Of a stretch of DNA of 32,883 nt, positions 16,407-24,703 are shown in pieces. Below the pieces are notes generated by a model that saw only the letters and a program-made list of their open reading frames with translations, was not told where the DNA came from and did no database searches. The stretch covers positions 27,786 through 60,668 of the forward strand of contig DFXW01000025.1 of assembly GCA_002382495.1 (NCBI GenBank). The letters run 5' to 3'. The translations under genes and the position numbers were made by a program. This DNA is from Flavobacterium sp. UBA4098. GTDB lineage: Bacteria; Bacteroidota; Bacteroidia; Flavobacteriales; Flavobacteriaceae. The stretch's first letter is position 1; every line of letters starts with the position of its first letter.

Positions 16407-17882
16407 ATGAATCAACCCAAAACAATTACAATAATAGGTTCTGGTTTTTCTTCTTTGGCAGCAGCAAGTTATTTAGCTCAAAGTGGCCATCAGGTAACGG
16501 TTTATGAAAAAAATGCTACCATTGGTGGTCGTGCCCGTCAATTAAAAAGTGATGGTTTTACTTTTGATATGGGGCCAAGTTGGTATTGGATGCCAGATGT
16601 ATTTGATCGTTTTTTTGCTGATTTTGGTAAAAAAACGACAGATTATTATGAGTTGATTAAGTTGTCTCCAGCCTACAGAGTCTATTTTGGAATCAACGAA
16701 TTCATTTCAATTGCTGATAATTTACCTGAAATTATTGCCACTTTTGAATCAGTTGAAAAGGGGAGTGGTGCTGTTTTGGAACAATTTATGGCCGAGGCGC
16801 GATCCAATTATGATATTGCAATTAAAGACCTAGTTTACCGTCCGGGAGTATCTCCTTTGGAATTGATTACATTGGAAACGGCCAAAAAAGTAGGGCAGTT
16901 TTTCAGTAACATCAGTCGTGATGTTCGCAAGAAATTCAAGAATGAAAAGTTAATTCAAATCTTAGAATTCCCAGTTTTGTTTTTAGGGGCTAAACCTTCA
17001 GATACGCCTTCTTTTTATAGTTTCATGAATTATGCCGATTTCGGATTGGGAACTTGGCATCCAAAAACGGGTATGTTTGATGTAATTCGTGGTATGGAAA
17101 GTTTGGCTACCGAATTAGGAGTGAAATTTGTAACCAATGCAGCTATTGAAGAAATCATCGTTGAAAATAAAACCGCTAAAGGAATTCTAGTCAATGGTCA
17201 AACTATCTATTCGGATGTGGTATTAAGTGGTGCCGATTACCATCATACAGAAACTTTATTGGAGGAACAACATCGCGCTTATTCTGAAAAATATTGGGAT
17301 AGTCGAGTATTTGCGCCTTCTTCTTTGTTGTTCTATGTGGGTTTCAATAAAAAAATAGAAAACATTTCGCATCACGCTTTGTTCTTTGACACCGATTTTA
17401 ATCAGCATGCTGTAGATATTTATGACAGCCCAAGATGGCCGGCAGAGCCTTTATTTTATGCTAATTTCCCTTCTTTAACAGATCCTTCGACTGCTCCTGA
17501 AGGAATGGAGTCAGCCTTTTTCTTGATCCCGTTAGCGCCAGGAATTGAAGATACTGAAGCATTGCGTGAAGAATATTTTTATAAAATCATGGATAGATTT
17601 GAGTCGTTGACCGGACAAGAAGTTAGAAAAAATATTATCTTTAGACGATCTTTTTGTAAAAATGATTTTGTCGAAGATTATAATTCCTATAAAGGGAATG
17701 CATATGGAATGGCCAATACCTTATTACAAACTGCATTTTTAAGACCCAAATTAAAAAGTAAAAAAGTAGAAAATCTTTTTTTTACAGGTCAATTGACTGT
17801 TCCTGGACCAGGTGTGCCTCCCGCCTTAATTTCTGGAAAATTAGTGTCAGAATTAATTAATAAACAATTTTCAAAAGCATAA
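16407..17882 (+). CDS. crtI: Phytoene desaturase
   Basis: A 491-residue FAD-dependent enzyme that desaturates phytoene stepwise towards lycopene at the membrane. The N terminus has the dinucleotide-binding fold ITIIGSGFSSLAAASYLA (7-24), followed by the family segment GGRARQLKSDGFTFDMGPSW (40-59). The C terminus has the carotenoid-oxidoreductase signature FFTGQLTVPGPGVPPALISG (about 459-478). The length is typical of bacterial CrtI. The start is 20 bases after the merR stop, and the stop is one base before crtB, so the three are cotranscribed. The number of desaturation steps, and hence product length, cannot be told from sequence. Confidence 0.95.
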   Translation: MNQPKTITIIGSGFSSLAAASYLAQSGHQVTVYEKNATIGGRARQLKSDGFTFDMGPSWYWMPDVFDRFFADFGKKTTDYYELIKLSPAYRVYFGINEFISIADNLPEIIATFESVEKGSGAVLEQFMAEARSNYDIAIKDLVYRPGVSPLELITLETAKKVGQFFSNISRDVRKKFKNEKLIQILEFPVLFLGAKPSDTPSFYSFMNYADFGLGTWHPKTGMFDVIRGMESLATELGVKFVTNAAIEEIIVENKTAKGILVNGQTIYSDVVLSGADYHHTETLLEEQHRAYSEKYWDSRVFAPSSLLFYVGFNKKIENISHHALFFDTDFNQHAVDIYDSPRWPAEPLFYANFPSLTDPSTAPEGMESAFFLIPLAPGIEDTEALREEYFYKIMDRFESLTGQEVRKNIIFRRSFCKNDFVEDYNSYKGNAYGMANTLLQTAFLRPKLKSKKVENLFFTGQLTVPGPGVPPALISGKLVSELINKQFSKA

Positions 17883-17883
17883 C

Positions 17884-18723
17884 ATGAAGCAGTTATTTGA
17901 CGACGTATCTTTTAAATGCAGTAAGCTAGTAACCAAAAACTATAGTACTTCATTTTCATTAGCAGTCTACATGCTTTCACCAAGCATCAGAGAGGCTATT
18001 TATAGCGTATATGGATTTGTTCGTTTTGCGGATGAAATTGTGGATTCGTTTCATGGCTATGAAAAAGAAACCTTGATTCATGATTTTGAAACTGAATATT
18101 ATAAAGCCTATCATTCTGGAATTAGCTTGAATCCTATTTTGAATTCGTTTCAAATTACGGTGAAACGCTATAACATATCAGATGATTTGATTCAGGCTTT
18201 TTTGAAAAGTATGAAATTGGATTTGGTGAAAACCGAATACCACAGCAAAGAAGAGTACGAAGAATACATTTATGGTTCTGCTGATGTAGTTGGTCTAATG
18301 TGTTTGAAAGTATTTGTGGATGGCGATATAGAGAAATACAATTTGTTGAAGGACGAAGCAATGCGATTGGGATCAGCTTTTCAAAAAGTGAATTTTTTAC
18401 GTGATTTGAAAGACGATAATTTGGTTTTGAACCGCACCTATTTCCCTGGAGTTGATTTGAATTCATTTGATGAAAATGCCAAACAAGCAATCATTAGCGA
18501 AATAGAGGAAGATTTTAAAGTAGCTTTTCAAGGTATTACTAAATTACCAATGGAAGCCAAATTTGGTGTTTATACCGCCTATGTTTATTACAAGAAGTTG
18601 TTGAATAAACTAGAAAAAACACCAAGTCACAAAATCGGTACTGCCCGAATCCGAGTTTCTAATTATACCAAAGCAGGATTACTTGCTCAATCTTTTGTTA
18701 GCTACAAATTAAAATTAGTTTAA
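17884..18723 (+). CDS. crtB: Phytoene synthase
   Basis: A 279-residue enzyme of the trans-isoprenyl diphosphate synthase (head-to-head) class, joining two geranylgeranyl diphosphates to phytoene. Both aspartate-rich Mg2+/diphosphate motifs are present: DEIVD (50-54) and DLKDD (174-178), with the conserved YGFVRFAD before the first and GSAFQKVNFLRD before the second. The length matches bacterial CrtB, and the pairing with crtI and crtZ favours phytoene synthase over squalene synthase. Its ATG follows the crtI stop after one base. No geranylgeranyl diphosphate synthase gene is in the window, so the precursor must come from elsewhere. Confidence 0.94.
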   Translation: MKQLFDDVSFKCSKLVTKNYSTSFSLAVYMLSPSIREAIYSVYGFVRFADEIVDSFHGYEKETLIHDFETEYYKAYHSGISLNPILNSFQITVKRYNISDDLIQAFLKSMKLDLVKTEYHSKEEYEEYIYGSADVVGLMCLKVFVDGDIEKYNLLKDEAMRLGSAFQKVNFLRDLKDDNLVLNRTYFPGVDLNSFDENAKQAIISEIEEDFKVAFQGITKLPMEAKFGVYTAYVYYKKLLNKLEKTPSHKIGTARIRVSNYTKAGLLAQSFVSYKLKLV

Positions 18724-18734
18724 ATATAATTACA

Positions 18735-19184
18735 ATGAATGAAATCCAGTTTTTTCTGATTTTCTTAGTTACTTTTTTAGTAATGGAATGCGTTACTTGG
18801 TGTACTCACAAATTTGTGATGCATGGTTTTATGTGGTATTTTCATGCTGACCATCACCAACCTAAATATGCGGGCATCTTTGAACGCAATGATGTGTTCT
18901 TTGTCATTTTTGCTATTCCAAGTATTACACTTTTCTATTTTGGAGTTGAAGGCGGATTGAATTATAAATTCTTCATAGGTTTAGGAATTATGTTTTACGG
19001 CATGTGTTACTTTTTGATACACGATGTCTTAATTCACCAACGATTCAAATGGTTTAAAAATACCAATAATAAGTATTTAATTGGCTTGCGTAAAGCGCAC
19101 AAAGTACACCACAAGCATTTAGGAAAAGAAGAAGGAGAATGTTTTGGGATGTTATTTGTTCCATTCAAATACTACAAAATATAA
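18735..19184 (+). CDS. crtZ: Beta-carotene hydroxylase
   Basis: A 149-residue membrane di-iron hydroxylase that adds 3-hydroxyl groups to beta-ionone rings (beta-carotene to zeaxanthin). All four histidine clusters of the fatty-acid hydroxylase superfamily are visible: H25xxxxH30, H37xxHH41, H96xxxxH101 and H122xxHH126. Hydrophobic stretches at about 5-20, 54-69 and 78-95 are membrane segments. The context (11 bases after crtB) makes a carotenoid substrate likely. The stop overlaps the next ATG by one base (TAATG). The enzyme needs a cyclised carotenoid, but no lycopene cyclase gene is in the window. Confidence 0.93.
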   Translation: MNEIQFFLIFLVTFLVMECVTWCTHKFVMHGFMWYFHADHHQPKYAGIFERNDVFFVIFAIPSITLFYFGVEGGLNYKFFIGLGIMFYGMCYFLIHDVLIHQRFKWFKNTNNKYLIGLRKAHKVHHKHLGKEEGECFGMLFVPFKYYKI

Positions 19185-19645
19185 TGAAAGTATATTCATT
19201 AATGACAGAACAATTTGTCAATGCTAGTATTGAAGAATGCTGGTCTTTCTTTTCAAATCCAAAGAATTTACAAAAAATCACACCGAGCGATATGGGATTC
19301 GAAATCACTGATTTTGATGAGAAAAACATGTATGCGGGACAAATTATTCAATACAAAGTTTCCCCTCTCTTTGGTATTAAATTGGGTTGGATGACTGTAA
19401 TTACCGTTGTTAAAGAACAAAGCTATTTTGTCGATGAACAACGTTTTGGACCTTATACTTTATGGCACCATAAACACTTTTTTGAAGCAAAAGACAATGG
19501 TGTTCTAATGACTGATTTGATTCATTATGCCTTGCCTTTGGGCTTCATAGGTCGTATTATGAATACTTTGGTGGTCAAAAATAAATTGAAAACCATTTTC
19601 GATTATCGAAAAGTAAAGGTGGACGAATTATTTAACACTAAATAA
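19184..19645 (+). CDS. SRPBCC (START-like) family protein
   Basis: A 153-residue protein of the SRPBCC ligand-binding fold, of the type often labelled 'cell division inhibitor'. Family features are the N-terminal ASIEECWSFFSNPKNLQKIT, a central GWMTVI strand, and the C-terminal FDYRKVKVDELF helix. These form a helix-grip cavity for a hydrophobic ligand; the ligand is unknown. In other bacteria this domain is found fused to TIGR01777 epimerases, one of which is encoded at 24704 here. I chose the ATG at 19184, which overlaps the crtZ stop as TAATG; a longer frame from 19139 lies inside crtZ. Its own stop overlaps the photolyase ATG in the same way. Confidence 0.85.
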   Translation: MKVYSLMTEQFVNASIEECWSFFSNPKNLQKITPSDMGFEITDFDEKNMYAGQIIQYKVSPLFGIKLGWMTVITVVKEQSYFVDEQRFGPYTLWHHKHFFEAKDNGVLMTDLIHYALPLGFIGRIMNTLVVKNKLKTIFDYRKVKVDELFNTK

Positions 19646-20940
19646 TGGCAAAACAAGCAGTTTCTTTTTTCTGGTTTAGACGCGATTTACGTTTGGAAGA
19701 CAATGTGGGTTTGTTTCATGCTTTGCAATCTAAGTATTCAGTTATTCCTCTATTTATTTTTGATGAAACTATTCTAGAACGTTTGCCTAAGAACGATCCA
19801 AGAGTAGGTTTTATTCATGAATCTTTGGCAGCTATAAATACTAAACTCCTTGAATTTGGCACTTCACTTTTGGTAAAAAAAGGGAAACCATCAGAAGTTT
19901 GGGAGTCATTACTATACGATTATAATATTCAAGAAGTATATTGGAATAAAGATTACGAACCCAATGCCATTCAGCGAGATCTTGCTGTTGACAATTTATT
20001 GGTAGCTAAAGAAGTTACCGTTTTAGCGTTTAAAGACCAAGTGATCTTTGAAGAAGCCGAGATTGTAAAAGCCGATGGTTTACCTTATACCGTCTATACT
20101 CCTTTTAAAAATAAATGGTTGGAAAAATACAATTCAATTGCTCCGGTTAAAGAATGGGATGCAACTCCTTATTTTTCTAATTTTTTCAAATCTACGTTTG
20201 AGTTTCCAAGTTTGGGACAAATTGGTTTTATACCTAGTTCAATTAAAGTAAAGCCACATAATTTAAATTTAGTCGCTAATTACCACGAAACGCGTGACTT
20301 CCCTGCATTGGACAGCACATCGTATTTGTCTCCGCATTTGCGTTTTGGGACGGTTAGTATTCGCAAGTTAGTGAATTGGGCCGTTCGGAAAAATCCAGTT
20401 TTCTTGAGCGAATTAATTTGGAGAGAGTTTTTTATGCAAATTTTGTTTCACTTTCCAAAAGTGAAAAATAGGAATTTCAAGTCGGCATACGATGGTATTG
20501 AATGGCGTAATGACGAAGCCGATTTTAAACGTTGGTGCAAAGGAAAAACAGGGTATCCAATGGTAGATGCAGGAATGCGTCAATTGAATGAAACTGGTTA
20601 TATGCACAACCGAGTTCGTATGGTGGTGGCTAGTTTTTTATGCAAACATTTACTTATTGAATGGCAATGGGGCGAAGCCTATTTTGCTGAAAAATTATTG
20701 GATTACGAAATGGCGGCTAATGTTGGCAATTGGCAATGGGCTGCGGGTACTGGTTGTGATGCGGCGCCTTATTTTAGAGTTTTTAATCCGGAGATTCAAC
20801 AGAAAAAATTTGACGAAAAAGGAATTTATATCCGTCAATGGATAGCTGAATTTGACTTAGGATATGGCCAACCAATGGTCGAGCATGCAATGGCTAGAGA
20901 TCGTGCAATTGCTACTTACAAAGCAGGTATTGTAAAATAA
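19645..20940 (+). CDS. phrB: Cryptochrome/deoxyribodipyrimidine photolyase
   Basis: A 431-residue flavoprotein that uses blue light to split UV-induced pyrimidine dimers. The N-terminal domain (FFWFRRDLRLEDN, about 8-20) is the photolyase alpha/beta domain for the antenna cofactor. The C-terminal FAD domain has the class I hallmarks MHNRVRMVVASFLCKHLLI (about 318-336), GNWQWAAGTGCDAAPYFRVF (about 362-381) and tryptophans in the positions used for flavin photoreduction. It is the last gene of the merR-crt operon, with TAATG overlap to the SRPBCC gene. Many bacterial CPD photolyases use a reduced folate antenna; the folE gene 80 bases away on the other strand could feed that pool. A signalling cryptochrome cannot be excluded. 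Confidence 0.93.
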   Translation: MAKQAVSFFWFRRDLRLEDNVGLFHALQSKYSVIPLFIFDETILERLPKNDPRVGFIHESLAAINTKLLEFGTSLLVKKGKPSEVWESLLYDYNIQEVYWNKDYEPNAIQRDLAVDNLLVAKEVTVLAFKDQVIFEEAEIVKADGLPYTVYTPFKNKWLEKYNSIAPVKEWDATPYFSNFFKSTFEFPSLGQIGFIPSSIKVKPHNLNLVANYHETRDFPALDSTSYLSPHLRFGTVSIRKLVNWAVRKNPVFLSELIWREFFMQILFHFPKVKNRNFKSAYDGIEWRNDEADFKRWCKGKTGYPMVDAGMRQLNETGYMHNRVRMVVASFLCKHLLIEWQWGEAYFAEKLLDYEMAANVGNWQWAAGTGCDAAPYFRVFNPEIQQKKFDEKGIYIRQWIAEFDLGYGQPMVEHAMARDRAIATYKAGIVK

Positions 20941-20944
20941 TTTC

Positions 20945-20987
20945 ATAAAAAAACTCCCGATAACTTCAAGAAGTTTCTCGGGAGTTT
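20945..20987 (-). terminator. Terminator of the tetR-folE operon, between convergent operons
   Basis: AAACTCCCGA (20951-20960) pairs with TCGGGAGTTT (20978-20987), with a smaller inner stem. Read on the minus strand the stem runs into a T-run, so it mainly ends the folE transcript. On the plus strand the T tract is short, so it may be weak for the photolyase transcript. Confidence 0.8.
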
Positions 20988-21020
20988 CCAACCTAACCCT
21001 AACCTAAAAACAATTAATTA

Positions 21021-21620
21021 TTAGCTCAATTTATTTGAAATTAAACTAATAAACTCTTTACGCGTTTTGTCTTTTTCAAAAGCGCCTGTAAACGACGAAG
21101 TTGTCGTTACTGAATTTTGTTTTTGAATCCCACGCATTTGCATGCACATATGTTGGGCTTCTATTACAACTGCTACACCTAAGGGTTCTAGAGCAGCTTG
21201 GATACAATCTTTAATTTGGTCTGTCAAACGTTCTTGCACTTGCATTCTACGTGCAAAAGCATCAACTATTCGTGGAATCTTACTTAATCCTACAATTTTT
21301 CCATTTGGAATATAGGCTACATGCGCTTTTCCAAAAAACGGCAACATATGGTGCTCACACATAGAATATACTTCAATGTCTTTTACTACAATCATTTGTT
21401 GATGATCTTCTTTAAATAAAGCCGATTTTAATATTTGTAACGGATCTAATCCGTAACCGTGTGTAAGATATTGCATGGCTTTAGCCACTCTTTCTGGCGT
21501 TTTTTCTAATCCTTCACGGGTAACATCTTCGCCTAAATTTTCAATGATGGTTTTGTAATTATTAGATAATGTATCTGTTGCTTCGGTATTATATTGTTCA
21601 ATCTTTTCGTAGTTTTTCAT
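21021..21620 (-). CDS. folE: GTP cyclohydrolase I
   Basis: A 199-residue cytosolic enzyme converting GTP to 7,8-dihydroneopterin triphosphate, the first step of folate and pterin synthesis. The zinc ligands are visible: Cys88 and His91 in SMCEHHM, and Cys159 in HMCMQMRG. Other family segments are EKTPERVAKAM (39-49) and GLSKIPRIVDAFARRMQVQE (111-130). The length is normal for type I FolE. It is the last gene of the tetR operon, 23 bases after the SDR gene. Position next to a photolyase and an SDR suggests supply of a pterin or folate cofactor rather than only general folate; whether the genome has a second folE is not visible here. Confidence 0.95.
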   Translation of the reverse strand: MKNYEKIEQYNTEATDTLSNNYKTIIENLGEDVTREGLEKTPERVAKAMQYLTHGYGLDPLQILKSALFKEDHQQMIVVKDIEVYSMCEHHMLPFFGKAHVAYIPNGKIVGLSKIPRIVDAFARRMQVQERLTDQIKDCIQAALEPLGVAVVIEAQHMCMQMRGIQKQNSVTTTSSFTGAFEKDKTRKEFISLISNKLS

Positions 21621-21643
21621 TTAGTATTTTTCAGATGTATGTA

Positions 21644-22327
21644 TTAAATTTTAAAGCTGACAATTCCATAATCCATTTCAAATATTTGTCCGGATATCGA
21701 TTTTGCTTTTTCAGAAATCAAAAAGTCAGCCATGTTTGCTACTTCTTCGGGTTGCAAATAGCCCTTCATAGGATGGCGTTCCACCATATTTTCTTTCATT
21801 CGGTCGTTTCTTAAAATTCCTGCAGCTAAACTTGTATCTGTAATGGTTGGTGCAATGGCATTGATGCGAATGCTGGAGGCTAATTCAGCTCCAAGTGATT
21901 TTACCAAGCCTTCTACACCAGCTTTGGCAGTTGCAATACTCGCGTGAAATGGCATTCCCAATTTGGCAGCAACCGTACTAAACAATAGGATAGAAGGTTG
22001 GTTGCCTTTTTTCAAAACAGGCAAGTATTTCTGAATTACTTTAACCGCTCCAATTACATTGATTTCAAAATCATTTCTAAAATCATCAATACTCAAACTT
22101 CCAATAGGTTTTAAAGTAATCGAACCTGGGCAATATATCAAAGTATCTGAACTTTCAATTTCAGGAAGTGTATCTTGCAATACGTCTAACGAATAATGCG
22201 TAAGATTCGGATGTGTAATTTCTGGTGCATTACGGCTTATAGTAACTACAATATTGTTTTCTAATTGTTGTTGCAAAATGGCATTGCCAATTCCTTTGCT
22301 ACCGCCAATGATGAGTATTTTTTTCAT
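21644..22327 (-). CDS. SDR family protein lacking the catalytic tyrosine
   Basis: A 227-residue Rossmann-fold protein. The cofactor loop GGSKGIG (8-14) is intact, as is the catalytic-strand serine (Ser117 in LLFSTVAA). The usual YxxxK is replaced: the sequence FHASIATAKAGVEGLVKS puts Ile131 where tyrosine should be, with Lys135 kept. The region after it, RINAIAPTITDT, is typical of SDRs. Without tyrosine the classical hydride-transfer mechanism is doubtful; I recall similar tyrosine-less SDRs near photolyase and folE genes in other bacteria. Possible roles are a pterin-related reductase with a changed mechanism, or a non-catalytic binder. It lies 10 bases after the DUF2805 gene. Confidence 0.85.
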   Translation of the reverse strand: MKKILIIGGSKGIGNAILQQQLENNIVVTISRNAPEITHPNLTHYSLDVLQDTLPEIESSDTLIYCPGSITLKPIGSLSIDDFRNDFEINVIGAVKVIQKYLPVLKKGNQPSILLFSTVAAKLGMPFHASIATAKAGVEGLVKSLGAELASSIRINAIAPTITDTSLAAGILRNDRMKENMVERHPMKGYLQPEEVANMADFLISEKAKSISGQIFEMDYGIVSFKI

Positions 22328-22337
22328 TTTATATAGT

Positions 22338-22616
22338 TTAGCGTTTCGCTATTTTGTTATTGTTGATTTGTCTTTGGCGACTGCATTTAAAACGCCCTTC
22401 TCTAAAATCACGTAATTTTTCGTGTTTTGTTTTTCTTCCTTGCACTCTAGCACGCCACATTCTAAAACTAGAAGGCTTCATTTCGGCACGCATAAGGTCA
22501 ATGACTTCTTGTTCTTTTAACCCAAATTGCAGCAAAATAGCATCAAAGGTAGTTCGGTCTTCCCAAGCCATTTCGATAATGCGGTCTTTTTCGATATCGG
22601 TTAATTCTTTCTTCAT
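22338..22616 (-). CDS. DUF2805/TIGR03643-like small protein
   Basis: A 92-residue, strongly basic protein. The helical N-terminal part (DIEKDRIIEMAWEDRTTFDA, then LKEQEVIDLMR) followed by SSFRMWRARVQGRKTKHEKL fits the DUF2805/TIGR03643 family as I remember it, an uncharacterised group seen near photolyase genes in several phyla. The helix-turn-helix-like start and the arginine- and lysine-rich tail suggest nucleic acid binding, which is an inference. Its ATG overlaps the stop of the ABC1 kinase gene as TAATG, so translation is coupled. The family name is from memory and could be wrong; the reading frame itself is secure. Confidence 0.75.
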   Translation of the reverse strand: MKKELTDIEKDRIIEMAWEDRTTFDAILLQFGLKEQEVIDLMRAEMKPSSFRMWRARVQGRKTKHEKLRDFREGRFKCSRQRQINNNKIAKR

Positions 22617-23923
22617 TAGTTGTATTTCTGATAATTATGAACTTTTATCTCCGCCTTTAAATCAAACAATAAATTGTATAAACCAAAGAAAGTTCTGTTC
22701 ATATAAATAAAATGTTTGGAACCACGGTTTCCATTCATCTTTCTTAGATTCGTATCGTTAGCAAAACGTTCTCCTAGTTGGGCAATTTTTTCAAAAAACA
22801 GTTCGTCAGAAAAATCAAATGTTTCCGATTGAAATGGTTGCGTAAACAAGGTCAACAAGTCGTAGAACATCGAAGTAAAATAAGTTACCTCTTCTGAGCT
22901 GTCATCTGTTCTCAGAATTTCAAGTTCAAATAATTTATCACTAAACAATACTTTATTATCAATGATTTCTTTTTTAACTAATTCGAAATAAGGAATGTAA
23001 AAGTCATTCGGAATGGTTTTCATACATCCAAAATCCAAAGCCACTAATTGGTTTTTTTCGTTGACCAAAAAATTCCCAGGATGCGGATCGGCATGCACTT
23101 TACGCAACACATGAATTTGGTACATGTAAAAATCCCAAAGGGCTTGACCCAATTGATTCCCAATTTCCGAGTTGGTATTGTCTTTAGTAAATTCAGATAA
23201 ATGTTTCCCAGTCATCCAATCCATAGTAATGATTCTTTCCGAAGAATATTCAGGATAGTAATTAGGAAAAACCAAATGATCGATTTTAGAACAAGCGGCC
23301 ACTACTTCTTGACTTTGTTTTAGTTCTAACAAATAGTTGGTTTCTTCAATTAATTTGTCTTCTACTTCTTTGAAGTATTTATCCGAATCTTTGCCTTGTA
23401 AATTGAACATTCGAATGGCAATTGGTTTTACTAAAGCCAAGTCTGATGAAATGCTATTCGCTACACCAGGATACTGAATTTTAACGGCTAATTTTTTATT
23501 GTTTTTTACTGCCAAATGGACCTGTCCAATACTCGCAGCGTTCACTGAATTGGGATTGAATTCGTCAAAAATTTCGTAGGGTGTTTTACCCAAATTTGAT
23601 TTGAATGTTTTCAAAACTAAAGGTGCTGATAGTGGCGGTACCGAAAATTGAGACAATGAAAATTTTTCTACATACGCTTGAGGTAAAAAGCTTTTGTCCA
23701 TACTCAACATTTGAGCTACTTTCAAAGCACTTCCTTTTAAACTTTTTAAGCCATCATAGATATCTTCGGCATTGTCTTCATTTAATTTGTCACGATTAAG
23801 TGTCGGATTGACTACTTTTTCGCCATAGTATTTTAAATAATTGACTCCTACTTTCGCCCCCGTTTGTACTAATTTGCTAGCACGTTCAATTTTAGAAGTA
23901 GGAATATAATCGATTGTTTTCAT
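22616..23923 (-). CDS. ABC1/AarF (UbiB-like) atypical kinase
   Basis: A 435-residue protein of the ABC1 family (UbiB in bacteria, COQ8 in mitochondria), atypical kinases or ATPases needed for quinone and lipid metabolism at the membrane. Landmarks: the A-rich loop NAASIGQV (128-135), nucleotide-binding lysine in LAVKIQYPG (Lys148), catalytic loop HADPHPGN (278-285) and metal-binding DFG (298-300). The family KxGQ motif is altered to KVAQ (68-71). No C-terminal membrane helices are visible, unlike UbiB of E. coli. The start is directly after the tetR stop. As flavobacteria use menaquinone, a role in quinone care under oxidative conditions is possible but not shown. Confidence 0.9.
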   Translation of the reverse strand: MKTIDYIPTSKIERASKLVQTGAKVGVNYLKYYGEKVVNPTLNRDKLNEDNAEDIYDGLKSLKGSALKVAQMLSMDKSFLPQAYVEKFSLSQFSVPPLSAPLVLKTFKSNLGKTPYEIFDEFNPNSVNAASIGQVHLAVKNNKKLAVKIQYPGVANSISSDLALVKPIAIRMFNLQGKDSDKYFKEVEDKLIEETNYLLELKQSQEVVAACSKIDHLVFPNYYPEYSSERIITMDWMTGKHLSEFTKDNTNSEIGNQLGQALWDFYMYQIHVLRKVHADPHPGNFLVNEKNQLVALDFGCMKTIPNDFYIPYFELVKKEIIDNKVLFSDKLFELEILRTDDSSEEVTYFTSMFYDLLTLFTQPFQSETFDFSDELFFEKIAQLGERFANDTNLRKMNGNRGSKHFIYMNRTFFGLYNLLFDLKAEIKVHNYQKYN

Positions 23924-24583
23924 TTAGTTGTGTTGTATTTTTTCTTTGAATAGGAATTTACCAAAATCAATTAGGCTTTCTAATGGAGCGGTATTCATTA
24001 ATTCAAAAGATGCTTTTACCGATTTTTCAATAAAAAGATCTGTTTTTTCAAAAGATGCAGAGCTGTCGTCTAACCAGAATTTCAGAGTCATCATCAGCTG
24101 AAACCAAGCTGATTCTTGTAACGCTTTTTCTTGGATCTCTTGAAACTTTTCTTGTTTCAATCGGTATTCGTCAGAAATGATTCCGCTAACAAAATCTTTA
24201 AATCCATTTCGTAAACTTGATAACTGCATCAAACCTTGTAATGGATTTTTGTTTCCTTTCAAACTCAACACCACATAGCTACGGTTAGCCGATAGTAATT
24301 CAAAAAAAGTAAAGTAGAAACTTAGCATTTTACTTTTCATGTCATAGTATTCATAGTCTTTGTCTTTATCCAATAGTTCTATGGTTTTAGCTAAAAAAGT
24401 GCTAAAAATTTCTTTTTCAACTCCTTCAAGCCCTCCAAAGAAATTGTAAAATTCTATTTCTGTCAATCCATTTGCTTTTGCAAAATGATATACAGATTTA
24501 GGTTTTTCATTGTTTTCAAGGGTGTCGTTCATGAACATTGAAACTATTTTGTCTTTTGTCAAAGTTGATTTTTTAGTAGCCAT
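23924..24583 (-). CDS. TetR family transcriptional regulator
   Basis: A 219-residue regulator, first gene of the five-gene minus-strand operon. The N-terminal about 60 residues have the TetR helix-turn-helix, with SVYHFAKANGLTEIEFYNFF as the recognition part (about 30-49). The rest is an all-helical ligand-binding and dimerisation domain with no recognisable ligand motif. I use the ATG at 24583; a TTG two codons upstream (24589) is open but needless. The gene is divergent from the TIGR01777 epimerase gene, and a perfect 9-bp inverted repeat lies between them, so it probably represses itself and the neighbour. The inducing ligand could be a lipid or quinone-like molecule, but this is speculation. 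Confidence 0.8.
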   Translation of the reverse strand: MATKKSTLTKDKIVSMFMNDTLENNEKPKSVYHFAKANGLTEIEFYNFFGGLEGVEKEIFSTFLAKTIELLDKDKDYEYYDMKSKMLSFYFTFFELLSANRSYVVLSLKGNKNPLQGLMQLSSLRNGFKDFVSGIISDEYRLKQEKFQEIQEKALQESAWFQLMMTLKFWLDDSSASFEKTDLFIEKSVKASFELMNTAPLESLIDFGKFLFKEKIQHN

Positions 24584-24622
24584 TTTCAAATCGTTTTCAA
24601 ATTAGAGCATAAAGATATAAAA

Positions 24623-24652
24623 TGTTTAACTAAATATTAAAAAAGTTAAACA
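24623..24652. promoter_or_regulatory. Candidate TetR operator (inverted repeat)
   Basis: TGTTTAACT (24623-24631) and AGTTAAACA (24644-24652) are a perfect 9-bp inverted repeat with a 12-base spacer. It lies between divergent tetR and TIGR01777 genes, and the right arm covers the -33 region of the latter's promoter. Confidence 0.55.
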
Positions 24653-24663
24653 AAATATTTGTT

Positions 24664-24671
24664 TATATTTG
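24664..24671 (+). promoter_or_regulatory. Promoter -7 element for the TIGR01777 gene
   Basis: TATATTTG matches TAnnTTTG exactly, 32 bases before the ATG at 24704. The -33 region coincides with the right arm of the inverted repeat. Confidence 0.7.
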
Positions 24672-24703
24672 TAATGAATTCAAAATGAGAAAATAGTTCA
24701 GTT

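Noticed and set aside
19139..19183. Longer start for the SRPBCC gene inside crtZ
   Set aside because: The TAATG overlap at 19184 is the usual junction in this window, and the extra residues are only the out-of-frame reading of the crtZ end.
20992..21007. Telomere-like CCTAAC repeats between phr and folE
   Set aside because: Only two full units and a partial one are present, next to an ordinary terminator; too short to mean a telomere or a repeat array.
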